NCBI GenBank assembly: GCA_003223645.1 | Contig: QHVT01000006.1 | Location: forward strand, 1 to 64,000 | Length of the DNA stretch: 64,000 nucleotides | Reading direction: 5' to 3' | From: Acidobacteriota bacterium | GTDB lineage: Bacteria > Acidobacteriota > Thermoanaerobaculia > Gp7-AA8 | Part shown: positions 7,650 through 16,200 of the stretch, one piece after another | Position numbering within the stretch: position 1 is the first letter of the stretch | How the letters are laid out: each line of letters begins with the position of its first letter | The notes under the pieces: generated by a model | Seen by the model: the letters and a program-made list of their open reading frames with translations, nothing else | Database searches by the model: none | Told to the model about the DNA's origin: nothing | Translations under genes and position numbers: made by a program

Positions 7650-10151
7650 TCAGTCCGCGGCGTCGCGCAGCTCCGTGATGTGCACGCGCTTGACGTTCGC
7701 ACCAGCCGGCGATGCGTCGGTGAATGCCGGCGCTGCCATTCCCAACACGGCTCGCGCCTCGGTCGCTGCTGTTCGCAGCGCGCTGATGTGCGATTCGCGG
7801 ATCACTGCGCCCGCGCCGAACGTACCGTCGAATGCGAAGGGCGGGAGGGAGGCGGTGGCGCGGAGGGCGTTGATCGCGTCGCGCAACTCGGTGAAATGCG
7901 CGAGCTTGATCGGCGTCACGCCGGCATCGAGCGTCGGGTCGGTATAGATGACCGCGGTGTCGATGTTGGATTGCTGGATTTGAGCGGAGACCGTGGCGTC
8001 GAGGCGATAGTCGTAGACGACGCCATACGTGAACGGACCGTTGTCGAACGGCGAGCCTGTCGACCAGCTGGCGACGGCCGACCACGGCACCGTTCCATGA
8101 ACGCGCCGGTACATCGTCGTCGCTGTGGTTCCTTGCGGGACGAGCGCAGGAACGAAGACGGTGAGGCCGGATGCGCGCGCATCGATGGTGCCGGGCGAGT
8201 TGGGCATCACGGTCAGCGTGAACGACGTCGAGCCGGAGAGGTAGTTCGCGTCGCCGGCATACACGGCTGTGTATTCGTAAGCTCCGCGCGGCAGTGTGGC
8301 GGTGATCGTCGCGACGCTGTTCGTGATCGCGCCGCTGCCGACTTGCGTCGCTCCGCGGAAGAGCGTGATGGAGCCGGTCGGTGACGTCGGCGTATTCGTG
8401 TTGATCTGAATCGTGTGCGCCGTTCCCTGGCGCACGTTCGTGTCGCCGCTCTTCGCGAGCGTCACGGAGTGTTTGGCCGTCGTGAAGTTGTAGACCAGCG
8501 AGCTCGCAGGAGGATCGAAGAAGCCGCCGGGATATTCGGCGGAGATCGTGTGCGGGCCGGCGTTCAGAGTCAGTTGGGCGGGGATGGAGCTGTAGCGATT
8601 CGCACTTTCGGCGATGCCGTCGATCGTGAGTCTGTAATAGTCGTAGGCGCTCATGCCCCGCGGCATGATCGTCGCGTAGACGTCGAACGGCTCAGCGTGC
8701 GTCGAGGGATTGATTGTGAGGATGATCGAGCTCGGAGTGGTGACGACTCGCTCGAGGAAGCCCGCGGACGTCGCCGTGCTCACTACGGAGTTGCCGTTGA
8801 ATACGGCAGTGACCGTGTGATCGCCCGCGCCGAGGCCGGCGTAGTCGAGCGAGGCGAAGCCGGTTGCGTCGATGTCGACGGTGCCGAAGGTGGTCGCGCC
8901 TTCTTTGAAGGTAACTGTTCCGAGCGGCGCAGGGATGCTCGAAGAGATCCCTGCGACGGCGGCGCGGAACTTCGCCGTCTGCCCCGTCGAGATCACGCGG
9001 TTGACGTCATAGCCGATCACCTGCGATGCGCACGAATAGTCGTGAATGAAGAGCTGCTGATAGCTGCCCGTGGCGAGCTCGAGATCGCTGTCGGCGTCGA
9101 AGTTCCCCCAGACGATGGAGCCGGTGACGGTGCTCGGAAGCGAGGACCACGTCGCCGAGCGAAAGGATCCGTTGCCTTCGCCGAGATACGTCACGACCGC
9201 GGTTCCGTTGGCCGGGCCGGCGATGATGTCGGGGTGCGTGTCGGCGTTGATGTCGACCAACTGAATCGAATTGAGATTGCCGTAGGACAGACCCGGCATC
9301 CTCCCGTTCAGGATCTGACGTGAGAACGTACGGTTGCCGAGGTTGCGGTAGACGTTGATCATGCCGTCGTCCCAGTTCACCGCCGCGAGATCGGTGAAGC
9401 CGTCGTGATCGAAGTCGGCCGTCGCGATCGCTGCAGGCCAGGCACCGGCCGGCAGAGAGACCGGCGACGCGTACGTTCCGTCGGCGTTGCGGAAGTAGAC
9501 CTGCAGTTGCTCGCTCATGCGCCGGGCGAGCGCGACGTCGAAGCGGCCGTCGTTGTCGAAATCGGCGACCGTGTTGTCCGTCGTCCAATCGTTCGCATCG
9601 TTCGTGACGCGCCGGACCTCGGTGAACGTGCCGTTGCCATTGCCGCGATACAAGACAAACACGCCGAACGTCGAGACGACGAGATCGACGTTGCTGTCTC
9701 CCTCGTTGAAGTTTCCGATCTGGATGTCGGACGGGAGAACGTCGAGATTGTTGACGATGGCGGAGCCGAATCCGCTCGGTCCGCCGGGGCGCACCGAGAT
9801 GTGGAACTCGCCATCTGCTATTACGAGGTCGTCGTAGGCGTCGTTGTTGACGTTGACGATCTGAAGATCGAGGACCTGCGTCGCGCCGAGAGAGACGGCG
9901 GTCTCGAACGTGCCGTCGCCGACGCCGCGCCACGAGTAAAGACTCGCGTCGTTGTTGGCGTCGCGGATCGTGCCGATGAGATCGAGCTTTCCGTCGTGAT
10001 CGTAGTCGGTCGTGTGGAGGTTCTCCACGCTGGACAGGTAGCCGCTCAGTGTCTGCTTGAGAGTGAACGTGACGTTGGGGCAGGGATCGCCGGTCACAGC
10101 AGCAGCGATGGAGAGAGCGCAGAGGAAGCCGAAGACGAGCGAGCGGTACAT
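7650..10151 (-). CDS. Secreted FG-GAP/VCBS-repeat protein with Ig-like domains
   Basis: 833 aa with a signal peptide (about 1-21). Residues 40-370 carry repeated FG-GAP/VCBS motifs with Ca-binding D-x-D-x-D loops (DYDHDGKLDLIG, DFDNDGRFDVALAR, DFDHDGFTDLAAVN, DINADTHPDIIAG), predicting a seven-bladed beta-propeller. Residues 390-660 hold Ig-like (Big_3/5-type) domains (GDHTVTAVFNGN, GAYEYTAVYAGDANY). The last 100 residues carry three H-x-x-E-L-R-like units (HFTELRDAINALR, HISALRTAATEAR, HITELRDAAD). Probably cell-surface or secreted and adhesive. It contains no enzyme motif. Confidence 0.9.
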   Translation of the reverse strand: MYRSLVFGFLCALSIAAAVTGDPCPNVTFTLKQTLSGYLSSVENLHTTDYDHDGKLDLIGTIRDANNDASLYSWRGVGDGTFETAVSLGATQVLDLQIVNVNNDAYDDLVIADGEFHISVRPGGPSGFGSAIVNNLDVLPSDIQIGNFNEGDSNVDLVVSTFGVFVLYRGNGNGTFTEVRRVTNDANDWTTDNTVADFDNDGRFDVALARRMSEQLQVYFRNADGTYASPVSLPAGAWPAAIATADFDHDGFTDLAAVNWDDGMINVYRNLGNRTFSRQILNGRMPGLSYGNLNSIQLVDINADTHPDIIAGPANGTAVVTYLGEGNGSFRSATWSSLPSTVTGSIVWGNFDADSDLELATGSYQQLFIHDYSCASQVIGYDVNRVISTGQTAKFRAAVAGISSSIPAPLGTVTFKEGATTFGTVDIDATGFASLDYAGLGAGDHTVTAVFNGNSVVSTATSAGFLERVVTTPSSIILTINPSTHAEPFDVYATIMPRGMSAYDYYRLTIDGIAESANRYSSIPAQLTLNAGPHTISAEYPGGFFDPPASSLVYNFTTAKHSVTLAKSGDTNVRQGTAHTIQINTNTPTSPTGSITLFRGATQVGSGAITNSVATITATLPRGAYEYTAVYAGDANYLSGSTSFTLTVMPNSPGTIDARASGLTVFVPALVPQGTTATTMYRRVHGTVPWSAVASWSTGSPFDNGPFTYGVVYDYRLDATVSAQIQQSNIDTAVIYTDPTLDAGVTPIKLAHFTELRDAINALRATASLPPFAFDGTFGAGAVIRESHISALRTAATEARAVLGMAAPAFTDASPAGANVKRVHITELRDAAD

Positions 10152-10300
10152 ACAATTATCTGAAGTGAGCGGACCGCGCGCATGGTGCGCTGAAAAACGG
10201 CAATCGTCAAGGTCGGTTCTGCTATGGACTGCGGTGGCTGCGCCACCGCTTTTCTATACCAATCACAACACGTCATCCTGAGATGGTGTGAAAAAAAACA

Positions 10301-10371
10301 GTGGAGCGGCGGCCGCTCTCGGCCGCCGATTTCTCGCGAGAGGTCGGCGGCCGAAGCGGCCGCCACTCCAC
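10301..10371. repeat. Palindromic repeat family B, copy 1
   Basis: A near-perfect 71-bp inverted repeat that starts GTGGAGCGGCGGCCGC and ends with its complement GCGGCCGCCACTCCAC. A second copy is at 22581-22652. It occupies most of the 430-bp gap between two convergent or co-directional genes; no gene is visible in that gap (10152-10584). Confidence 0.9.
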
Positions 10372-10377
10372 AAGTCC

Positions 10378-10486
10378 GTCATCCTGAGTCCGTCATCCTG
10401 AGGCGCGGAGACGCCGAAGGATCTCTAAATGCGAAACGTTTGCGTATTCAGAGATCCTTCGCTGTCTCACGCAGTTCAGGATGACG
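10378..10486. repeat. Palindromic repeat family A, copy 1
   Basis: Hairpin-forming element whose arms begin GTCATCCTGAG and contain GAAGGATCTC, with a short AT-richer centre. Related copies are at about 19090, 36443, 42088, 46798 and 60122. The left arm is partly duplicated here (GTCATCCTGAGTCC twice). Confidence 0.9.
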
Positions 10487-10584
10487 ATTTTATGAGCCGC
10501 GAGTTTTTGAGACGGTCTGCTGCGCCACCGCTTTTCTATACGGGTATACAAAAGCGGCAGCGATGCTGCCGCAGTCCAAAGGGG

Positions 10585-11937
10585 TTATGGTGCCAGGATG
10601 CGCTCGAGCCAGGCGAGCGTGCGCTCGTTGTCTGGGTCGATGCCGGTTTTCACGAGCTTCTCGTCCTGCAGCACGGCGCAGCTGCGGATGGCGCGCTGTT
10701 CGGCGGTCGAGAATTTTCCGTCGACGATTTCGGTGCGTGTGTAGCAGGCGTTGCGGCGGAGGAAGATTTCGATTCCTACGCGCGCGAGTTTGCTCTCTGC
10801 GCCGGTAGCGCCTTTGGCAATTTCGTCGAGGACCGTGTTGTCGATGCGAATGTTGCGGGGCGGGCGGGTGGAGAGGGTGGTGGCGATGCGCGATACGCGT
10901 GATTCCACCGGCGCGGGGGCGCGTGGGGGCTCGGTGGTGGTTTCCTCGATTGGTGCGCTGGTTGTGGTCGTCGTGGCAGTGGTATCGGGTTGTGCGGTGA
11001 CTGTTTTGCGAATGACGTAGACGTTGTAGGCGATCCAGAGCAGCAGAACGAGAACGACGATCTGGAACGCCGGCTCGATCATTTCTTTCCATGTGGGGGC
11101 GGGCGCGGATTCGGGAGCGGGCGTCGTCGTTTCGCGCATCGGTTTGGTCTCCACCGGTTTCGATTTCGCTCGCGGTTTCGGGGCGGGGCGTCCGCGTTGG
11201 GTGCGTAGCTCGTGCGCCATGCGCCACGCGGTCACGACGTCCGAGGAGGCGTTCTCCACGAGGTCGCTGACGTCGAATGCGTTGGCTGCGCTGCGCGGCG
11301 GGTCGTATCGGTCGTTGAGGATCCATTGATAGCCGGCGCCGTTGAAGCGGCCGGGCTGCAGGTGCGCGGTGGCGGGATCGACGGGGCCGAGGATGTAGAG
11401 CCACGGCAGAAGGTCGAGCAGTTGCGGAGTGAGCTCGACTTCGATCGCGCGTCGATGCGGCGGCGGTACCGACCATGCGCGCGCGAGCTCGTTCGTGAGC
11501 GCGCCGCGCAGCGTGTCGTCGCGCAGTCGATGGGTTTGTATTTGTTCGAGGAGCTTCGGCCAGCGTTTGCGATCGAAGAGACGTTCGGCCTGATCGTTTG
11601 CGCGCTCGACGAGCTCCGTCGTTTTTGCAGGATCGGAGAGCGTGGGCCAGAACAGCGGCAGCGCGACGGGCGGGATCGCGCGATCGGTCCACAGTCCCCA
11701 CAGCGTCCATGCGCCGAAGCGTTTCGAGGCCGCGCTGACGACCCAGCCGATCGCGCCGATCGTGCGGCCGCCGCCGACGGTGAACTGATGCACGAACGGG
11801 CCGCCGGTGCCGTCCGGCAATCGCGAGAGCGCGCTGCCCAACGGCTCGAAGTAGTCGAGATACTCGCGCAGGCTGATGGACTGCCCGCTGTTCGCGACGT
11901 AGTCGCCGCGCAGCTCGCGAAACTCGCTCTCAGCCAT
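10585..11937 (-). CDS. Single-pass membrane protein, third gene of the SEDS-PBP operon
   Basis: 450 aa, family not recognised. Residues 1-250 form a soluble, probably cytoplasmic domain (GGPFVHQFTVGGGRTIGAIG, WTLWGLWTDRAIPPV). A basic, Pro-rich linker at 250-285 is followed by one membrane helix (about 288-308). After that comes a Thr/Pro-rich stretch and a small C-terminal domain with two Cys (C398, C420) that would lie outside the membrane. Its ATG overlaps the stop of the GTPase gene by 8 nt, so the two are almost certainly translationally coupled. The layout suggests a membrane anchor or adaptor linking the GTPase to the periplasmic PBP. That is inference from gene order only. Confidence 0.8.
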   Translation of the reverse strand: MAESEFRELRGDYVANSGQSISLREYLDYFEPLGSALSRLPDGTGGPFVHQFTVGGGRTIGAIGWVVSAASKRFGAWTLWGLWTDRAIPPVALPLFWPTLSDPAKTTELVERANDQAERLFDRKRWPKLLEQIQTHRLRDDTLRGALTNELARAWSVPPPHRRAIEVELTPQLLDLLPWLYILGPVDPATAHLQPGRFNGAGYQWILNDRYDPPRSAANAFDVSDLVENASSDVVTAWRMAHELRTQRGRPAPKPRAKSKPVETKPMRETTTPAPESAPAPTWKEMIEPAFQIVVLVLLLWIAYNVYVIRKTVTAQPDTTATTTTTSAPIEETTTEPPRAPAPVESRVSRIATTLSTRPPRNIRIDNTVLDEIAKGATGAESKLARVGIEIFLRRNACYTRTEIVDGKFSTAEQRAIRSCAVLQDEKLVKTGIDPDNERTLAWLERILAP

Positions 11938-13237
11938 GTCGCCTCAAAATCTCGAGCAGCAGCAGGTCGCCCCACACCGGCAGTCCGTCGTCGCCGTCGC
12001 CGCCGGTCTGCAGGAACTCGAGTCCGCACGGCAGGACGGGGAAGCGCAGCTCCGTTCCCGGCATCATCGACTCGCGAATCATCGGCGCAAAGTCTCCGCG
12101 TCCGGCGTTGTCCCACGCGGCGAACAGCGCCGCGGCGACGCGCATCGTGGCATGCACGAGCTTTTCGCCGAGGCCGTCCATGAACGTGTAATAGAACTCG
12201 GCATTGCCGTGATGGAAGCGCGCCGGCAGCGCGTTGTACGCGATCATGATCCGGTAGAGGAGCCAGGTCAGACTCTCCAGCAAATCGAGGTTCGCTGTCC
12301 AGCCTTGCTTCTGCTGCACGAGCCGCTCGAGATCAGCAGTCGCCGCGACGAACTTGCTGTCGAATACGTTGTCGGCGCCTTCGATGACGCGCTGCGCGAG
12401 TGCTGCCGCGTCGTTGCTGCTTGCGAGAAATGCGAGCAGATCCTCCGCGCTACGCAGTTGCGCCTGATCGAGATGCGTCCAGATCACGCCTTGCCACGCG
12501 CCGCGCGACCCCGGCTCATTCGTGAGGTGCGACGTGAGCTGGCCGATGTTCTGGCGCGAGCGCGTCGGATCGAAGGGCACGACGAACATGACGAAGAGCT
12601 CCGCGAACTTCATCGCGCGGAGGTTCTTCAGGATGTCGAGGACACGCATGTACTTGTCGGGCGTGGTGGTGCGCTGATGAAAGACTTCGCCCTTGATGTC
12701 GATGCCGGCGATGTCGATGGCGCGGCGCTGAAACGTCAGCCGCATGCCGTGCAGGAGGATCGGGATCGCGGTGCGCGGATCGGGATTGGCGATCGTGTAC
12801 GGCTCGATGTAGTAGTACGGATCGCGGCTGATGAGACTCGTCGGCTCGGCGATGAGATGCTTCTTCTGCGCGGGATTGAACAGGCATTTCAGCCAGGTGG
12901 TCTTTCCCGCCTCGGGCATGCCGGTGGTGATGAGCAGCACGCGCGACTTCGCTTCGCCGAGAAATTGCGGCGGCAGCAGCGACGCGCAGTTCGCGCAGCG
13001 CACGTGCTGCGTTGCAACCGGCGCGAGGTCGAACGTCGGCTGGTCCCACGCGAGGCGCGGCTCGTTGAACGCGACCTCGGCGTTCTCCGGCAGGCCGCGA
13101 TAGCGCTTCCACTGCGGCTGGTTCGCGAGCTGCTGGTGCCACGTGTCGGCGCGGCCGAGGGGGACGTGACGAAAATACGATCCGCCGCAAATGGGACAGC
13201 GCGCGTGTTTCGTCCACTTCGTGGTGACCTCCGCCAT
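11930..13237 (-). CDS. Zinc-ribbon P-loop GTPase-like protein, second gene of the operon
   Basis: 435 aa. Two CxxC pairs (C14/C17, C81/C84) form a split zinc ribbon. Then comes a P-loop GMPEAGKTT (G106-T113), a DIAG motif (175-178) that fits the G3/Walker B position, and THLD (254-257) that could be a modified G4. The remainder is helical. It resembles the TRAFAC-like double-GTPase families described around bacterial conflict and membrane systems, but I cannot place it in a named family. It starts 2 nt after the stop of the SEDS-PBP gene and overlaps the next gene. Probable role: a nucleotide-dependent switch acting with the cell-wall synthase (inference). An ATPase is the alternative. Confidence 0.8.
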   Translation of the reverse strand: MAEVTTKWTKHARCPICGGSYFRHVPLGRADTWHQQLANQPQWKRYRGLPENAEVAFNEPRLAWDQPTFDLAPVATQHVRCANCASLLPPQFLGEAKSRVLLITTGMPEAGKTTWLKCLFNPAQKKHLIAEPTSLISRDPYYYIEPYTIANPDPRTAIPILLHGMRLTFQRRAIDIAGIDIKGEVFHQRTTTPDKYMRVLDILKNLRAMKFAELFVMFVVPFDPTRSRQNIGQLTSHLTNEPGSRGAWQGVIWTHLDQAQLRSAEDLLAFLASSNDAAALAQRVIEGADNVFDSKFVAATADLERLVQQKQGWTANLDLLESLTWLLYRIMIAYNALPARFHHGNAEFYYTFMDGLGEKLVHATMRVAAALFAAWDNAGRGDFAPMIRESMMPGTELRFPVLPCGLEFLQTGGDGDDGLPVWGDLLLLEILRRHG

Positions 13238-13239
13238 CG

Positions 13240-16200
13240 CTATCGTCCCGCTCCTTCACTTTCGAGCAGCCGCACCAGCTCCGATTGATATCGCTCGATG
13301 AACCGGCCGGCCTGCGCGGTCGCGAAGCCGGGCGAGGATCGTTCGGCGACGAACGACAGAGTAATCGCATTCCGCGGCGTTCCATCGGCGTTGCGTTTGA
13401 TGATCACGATCATGATGCGAGACGTCGGACGGTCGCGATCGATCGTCGAGAGCGTTCCGGTTTTCGCGTAGATCTCATACTGCGCGGCGAGCGGCGCGAG
13501 GCGGTTGCGAATGGAGATCGCCGTTCCGTCGTCGATGACGCGCTTGAGTCCCGTGCTGAGTTTTCGCGCGGCCGCGTTCGCGGCATCGTCGAATGCGGCG
13601 GCGCGCGACGGCAGCGGCACGGTCGCGCTGTCGCGCGCGACGACGTGCGGGACGACCGGCTTGCGCATCGCCCACGACGAGAACGCGGCGGCCGCGGCGA
13701 TGTTGGACCAGCGGCTCGATGCGCCGCCGAGGAGCACGGCGACGAACTCGCGGGTGTCGTGAATGCGATTCAGGCGAAGGTCGACCGCTTCCGGACTGAT
13801 CGCCGCCATCGGCTCGAGTCCGTTGCTCGCGCGCAGGTCGTCGCGCTCGTCGCCCGACCAGAACGACAGGAGGTAGCGTCGCTGATCGCCTTCGGGCGGA
13901 GGCGCTCCGGTGCGCGCGCCGAAGAGGTCGCGCATCTTCGTCGCCACCGGCTGCTGATGGAGATCGGCGAGATGGCTGGCGTGATCGCGTGAATTTTCTG
14001 TCGAGTCGGGGAGCGCGGGATAGCGGTTCCATGGCGTGGAGCTGCCGGTGAGCGACTCGCGTCCGCTGATCGAGCGTCCGCGTCCGTCGTCGGCGATCGC
14101 GTTCGCGTTCTCGCGCGCGAGGCTGAGGAACCCGAGTCGCGTGTGATAGCGATTGTCGGACGCGGCGAGATACGTGCTGAAGTCGATCCAGCGCGGGAAC
14201 GCCGCGACCTGCCACCCTTTCTTCGCCATCTCGACGCCGAACATTTGTCGCTCGTAGCAGCGCTGGTTCGCGACGCGGTCGCAGTCGCCGTTGTGCACGA
14301 AGAGCTGGCGATCGAGACTCGGATGAACAGTCAGCGCGGCTGTGGCCCAGAACGGCTTCGCCGCGGAGCCCATCTCGATCGCGGTGAAGTTGTGATCGAC
14401 GGCGTGGTGCGACGCGAGCGCGCGCGGCGCCGACGTTTCGAGCCAGGTGACCGGCGGCTCGAACTCGCGCCACGTTTGTTTCCCGTCGCTGGCCGTCTGC
14501 GAGCTCCATCGATCGCCGGACGCGGGCCGCGGCCACGAGCCCATCGCCAGCGTCTCGCCATTCGTCGCGCGCATGATCGTGATGGCGACGCGCGGCGGCA
14601 GCGCGGCCGGCGCGCGCTGTGCGGTCAACCCGCCGAATAGCTCGCGTCCCGCCGCTTCCGCTGTCGCCTGCGTCACGCGTTGCAGATCGGCATCGAGCGT
14701 GAGCTGCGTCGCGCGTGCGCGCTGTCCGCTCCGCACGCGAAACAGCGCCGCGCCGGCGTCGTGAATCCATCCGAGTCCGAGGCGGCGCGCGTCGACGCTC
14801 GGCGCGTAGACCCAATGTCCCATCACCCACGCGCGCCCGAGGATCTCGACCGGCCCGCTGCGCCCGCGAATGGACACCGGTTGCAGTTGCTCTTCCTTCA
14901 AGTCCTCGGCGAACGAATGCACGACATTGAAATCGGGATTGCCGGTGATCTCGTACGCCAGCTCCGGCTCGCCTTCGCTCTCGCTTTCGATGCGGTTGAT
15001 CGTGAAGACGCTCGGCCGCTCGCGCACCGCGCGCTCCGACTCCGCCTGCCACAGCTCGAACATGCGCGTGTAGTAGTCGTTCGGCGACGCGACGTCGAAG
15101 AATGCGGGCGGCAGCGACTCGCGCCCGCCGTTCATCCGCAGGCGCTCCGGCATGGCGTTGAAGCGCAACACTTCCGCTTCGAGCAGCGTCGCGCCCGACG
15201 GACGATCCGTCATCTTGCCGTCCGCGCCGCGGAAGGAGATCCGTTTCGTCGACGGATCGAAGTGCAGCGTGCCGTTATCCTGCAGCTCGTCGACGCGGCG
15301 GAGAAGGCGCGACCACGTCAGCACGTCGTATTCGTCGGAGCGAATCGCGCGCACCGAGCCGCGGACGACGAGCACGATGACGAGAATCGCCGGCAGCAAC
15401 GCGAGCGTCGCGACCTCGCGCGTGCGCAGCACGATCGCGAGCGGGATCGCGCAGGCGAAGGCGAGCCATGCGAAGTCTTTGGTCACGAACGCGGCGATCG
15501 CGCCCGCGGCGATGATCGCGCCGAATGCGAAGTGCCGCGCGCGCCGCCGTCCCGCGTACGCGAACGCCGGATCGAAGACATTTTTCCGTGTGACCAGCGC
15601 CTCCGGGATCGTGTCGGCCGAATCTGCGTGCAGGCGCGAAGACCAGAGCAGCGCCTGACACATCAGGCCGAGAAGAATGCCCCAGCGGACGATGTCGGAG
15701 TTCGACGACGTCGCGAGCAGCGGCAGGTTGCGTCCGGAGAACCAAAGCTGCGCGACGTTCATCGCGGCGTGCGCGGCGGCCTCGCCGAGGAGCGCGGCGG
15801 CGATCACGAGCGCGAGCATGTCGCCGGCGCGCAGACTCTTTCGGCGCATCAACAACAAAAGCGCGGGCGCCGCGAAGATCGCCAGCAGGAGCAATCCGCC
15901 GATCGCGCCATGCTCGCCGACGACGAAGAAGCTGTACACGCTGTCGTACTGAATCGTGTCCTGGCGAATGAACGACTGCTCGGCGGGCGCGCGATTGAAC
16001 CCGAGGCCGAACCATCCGCCTTTGCGGACCATCGCCAGGTGCTCCCACTCGTGCACCAGCGCATTGCGCACGTTTGCGGCGGTCACCGCTTTCGCGTCGC
16101 CGGCGGACGGAGCTTCGAGATCGAGCAGCCACTCCTGCGCCGACGAGCCGTGCTTCATCACCTCGACGCGGCTGAGAATGTGCTCCGTCATTCCGGGCGC